Shown one piece after another: positions 63,631-64,000 of a stretch of DNA of 64,000 nucleotides (positions are counted from its first letter, which is position 1; every line of letters starts with the position of its first letter). The stretch is from positions 806,001 through 870,000 of the forward strand of contig NZ_JAINVW010000003.1 of the NCBI RefSeq assembly GCF_019880545.1, read 5' to 3'. The notes under the pieces are model-generated. The model worked only from the letters and a program-made list of their open reading frames with translations. It searched no databases and was not told the origin of the DNA. The DNA is from Flagellimonas meishanensis (GTDB taxonomy: Bacteria > Bacteroidota > Bacteroidia > Flavobacteriales > Flavobacteriaceae). The position numbers and the translations under genes were made by a program.

Positions 63631-64000
63631 ATGAAACAAAACATTGGAATCTGTTGCTTATTGATTTTGGGAATTCTTCTCGGATCGTGCATCGATTCAA
63701 AAAAGAATGGAAAAAGTCCAGCCCAAAGTGCTGAAAGTGGCTTTCAGCAGGTGACCGTAAACAACGAGTATGTGCTCTCCCTTCCCAAGTATATGGAGCA
63801 GGCTTCGGGACTGAACAATGAGGCATCCTTGCAATATCAAAATAATACCAAGGCAACATATACGATTGTCCTTTCAGAGTCAAAAGAAGGTCTTGAACAA
63901 CTTTTGGTTCCGAAAAAAGGAGATAACACAGATGTTTCATTGATTTCCCAGTATGGTAAAATGCAACTGAGGCTGTTGAATGAGAGCATGAAAATAAAAA
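63631..64000 (+). CDS. Lipoprotein of unknown function, 5' part
   Basis: The frame is open from the ATG at 63631 to the window edge (123 residues seen). Lipoprotein signal MKQNIGICCLLILGILLGSC with lipobox LGSC (Cys20), then a charged Ser/Lys linker and a beta-rich mature part (VNNEYVLSLPKYMEQASGLNNE, TYTIVLSESKEGLEQLLV). I do not recognise the family. It starts 80 bases after gnd. Confidence 0.75.
   Translation, partial: MKQNIGICCLLILGILLGSCIDSKKNGKSPAQSAESGFQQVTVNNEYVLSLPKYMEQASGLNNEASLQYQNNTKATYTIVLSESKEGLEQLLVPKKGDNTDVSLISQYGKMQLRLLNESMKIK

Overview
The window is a chromosomal stretch from a bacterium of the phylum Bacteroidota, almost certainly a marine member of the Flavobacteriaceae. 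Placement in or near Muricauda/Flagellimonas is my impression only. The evidence is as follows. Many promoters carry the Bacteroidota -7 box TAnnTTTG, and Shine-Dalgarno sequences are not evident. There are three TonB-dependent receptors, two with carboxypeptidase-regulatory N-terminal domains. Several families typical of Bacteroidota or flavobacteria occur (DUF4249, DUF4252, DUF4294, DUF6095-like and DUF6495-like). Other markers are a monomeric NADP-isocitrate dehydrogenase, a long (482 aa) GAPDH and a SerB-SerA fusion. No rRNA, tRNA, CRISPR array, insertion sequence or prophage was recognised.

Layout. 1-8 kb: end of a DegP-like protease, GAPDH, a coiled-coil membrane protein, a GNAT enzyme, trmD, a small membrane protein and rplS. 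A 570-base gene-free stretch with its own promoter and terminator follows (candidate ncRNA), then icd. 8-14 kb: TonB receptor with two tandem DUF4249 lipoproteins, GntP permease, small membrane protein and DUF4294 protein. 14.7-18 kb: M42 peptidase, a hairpin repeat, Nudix hydrolase, hisS. 18-20 kb: duplicated collagen-like lipoprotein genes with duplicated promoters. 20-26 kb: DUF6495-like protein, Oar-like TonB receptor, rpsF-rpsR-rplI and a LytTR response regulator. 26-34.5 kb: nadC-yihY-DUF2147-priA operon, rlmH, the SerB-SerA fusion, a methyltransferase-like membrane protein and rdgB. 34.5-39 kb: DEAD-box helicase with a terminator-like hairpin in its leader, a CarboxypepD_reg protein and a GH13 lipoprotein amylase. 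39-41.7 kb: the main accessory locus, a lipoprotein that looks like a polymorphic toxin, its immunity-like partner and an orphan toxin-tip fragment. 41.7-48.2 kb: VOC and SRPBCC proteins, trmH, S10 peptidase, a sirtuin, a heme-binding protein, a helical protein and purB, followed by a second copy of the hairpin repeat. 48.3-50.5 kb: ECF sigma / anti-sigma / two DUF4252 proteins behind an apparent autoregulated ECF promoter. 50.7-57.3 kb: S41 peptidase lipoprotein, then a B12 uptake locus (riboswitch-controlled btuB facing away from btuFCD). 57.4-64 kb: rmuC, a small protein, thioesterase, the oxidative pentose phosphate genes (zwf-pgl divergent from gnd) and the start of a lipoprotein.

Most of the window is housekeeping. 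The parts that stand out are the toxin-like locus at 39-41.7 kb, the candidate ncRNA at 5.26-5.65 kb, the leader hairpin before the DEAD-box helicase, the split control of the B12 locus and the ECF-DUF4252 operon. Convergent neighbours also repeatedly overlap or abut at their stop codons, leaving no room for a terminator between them.
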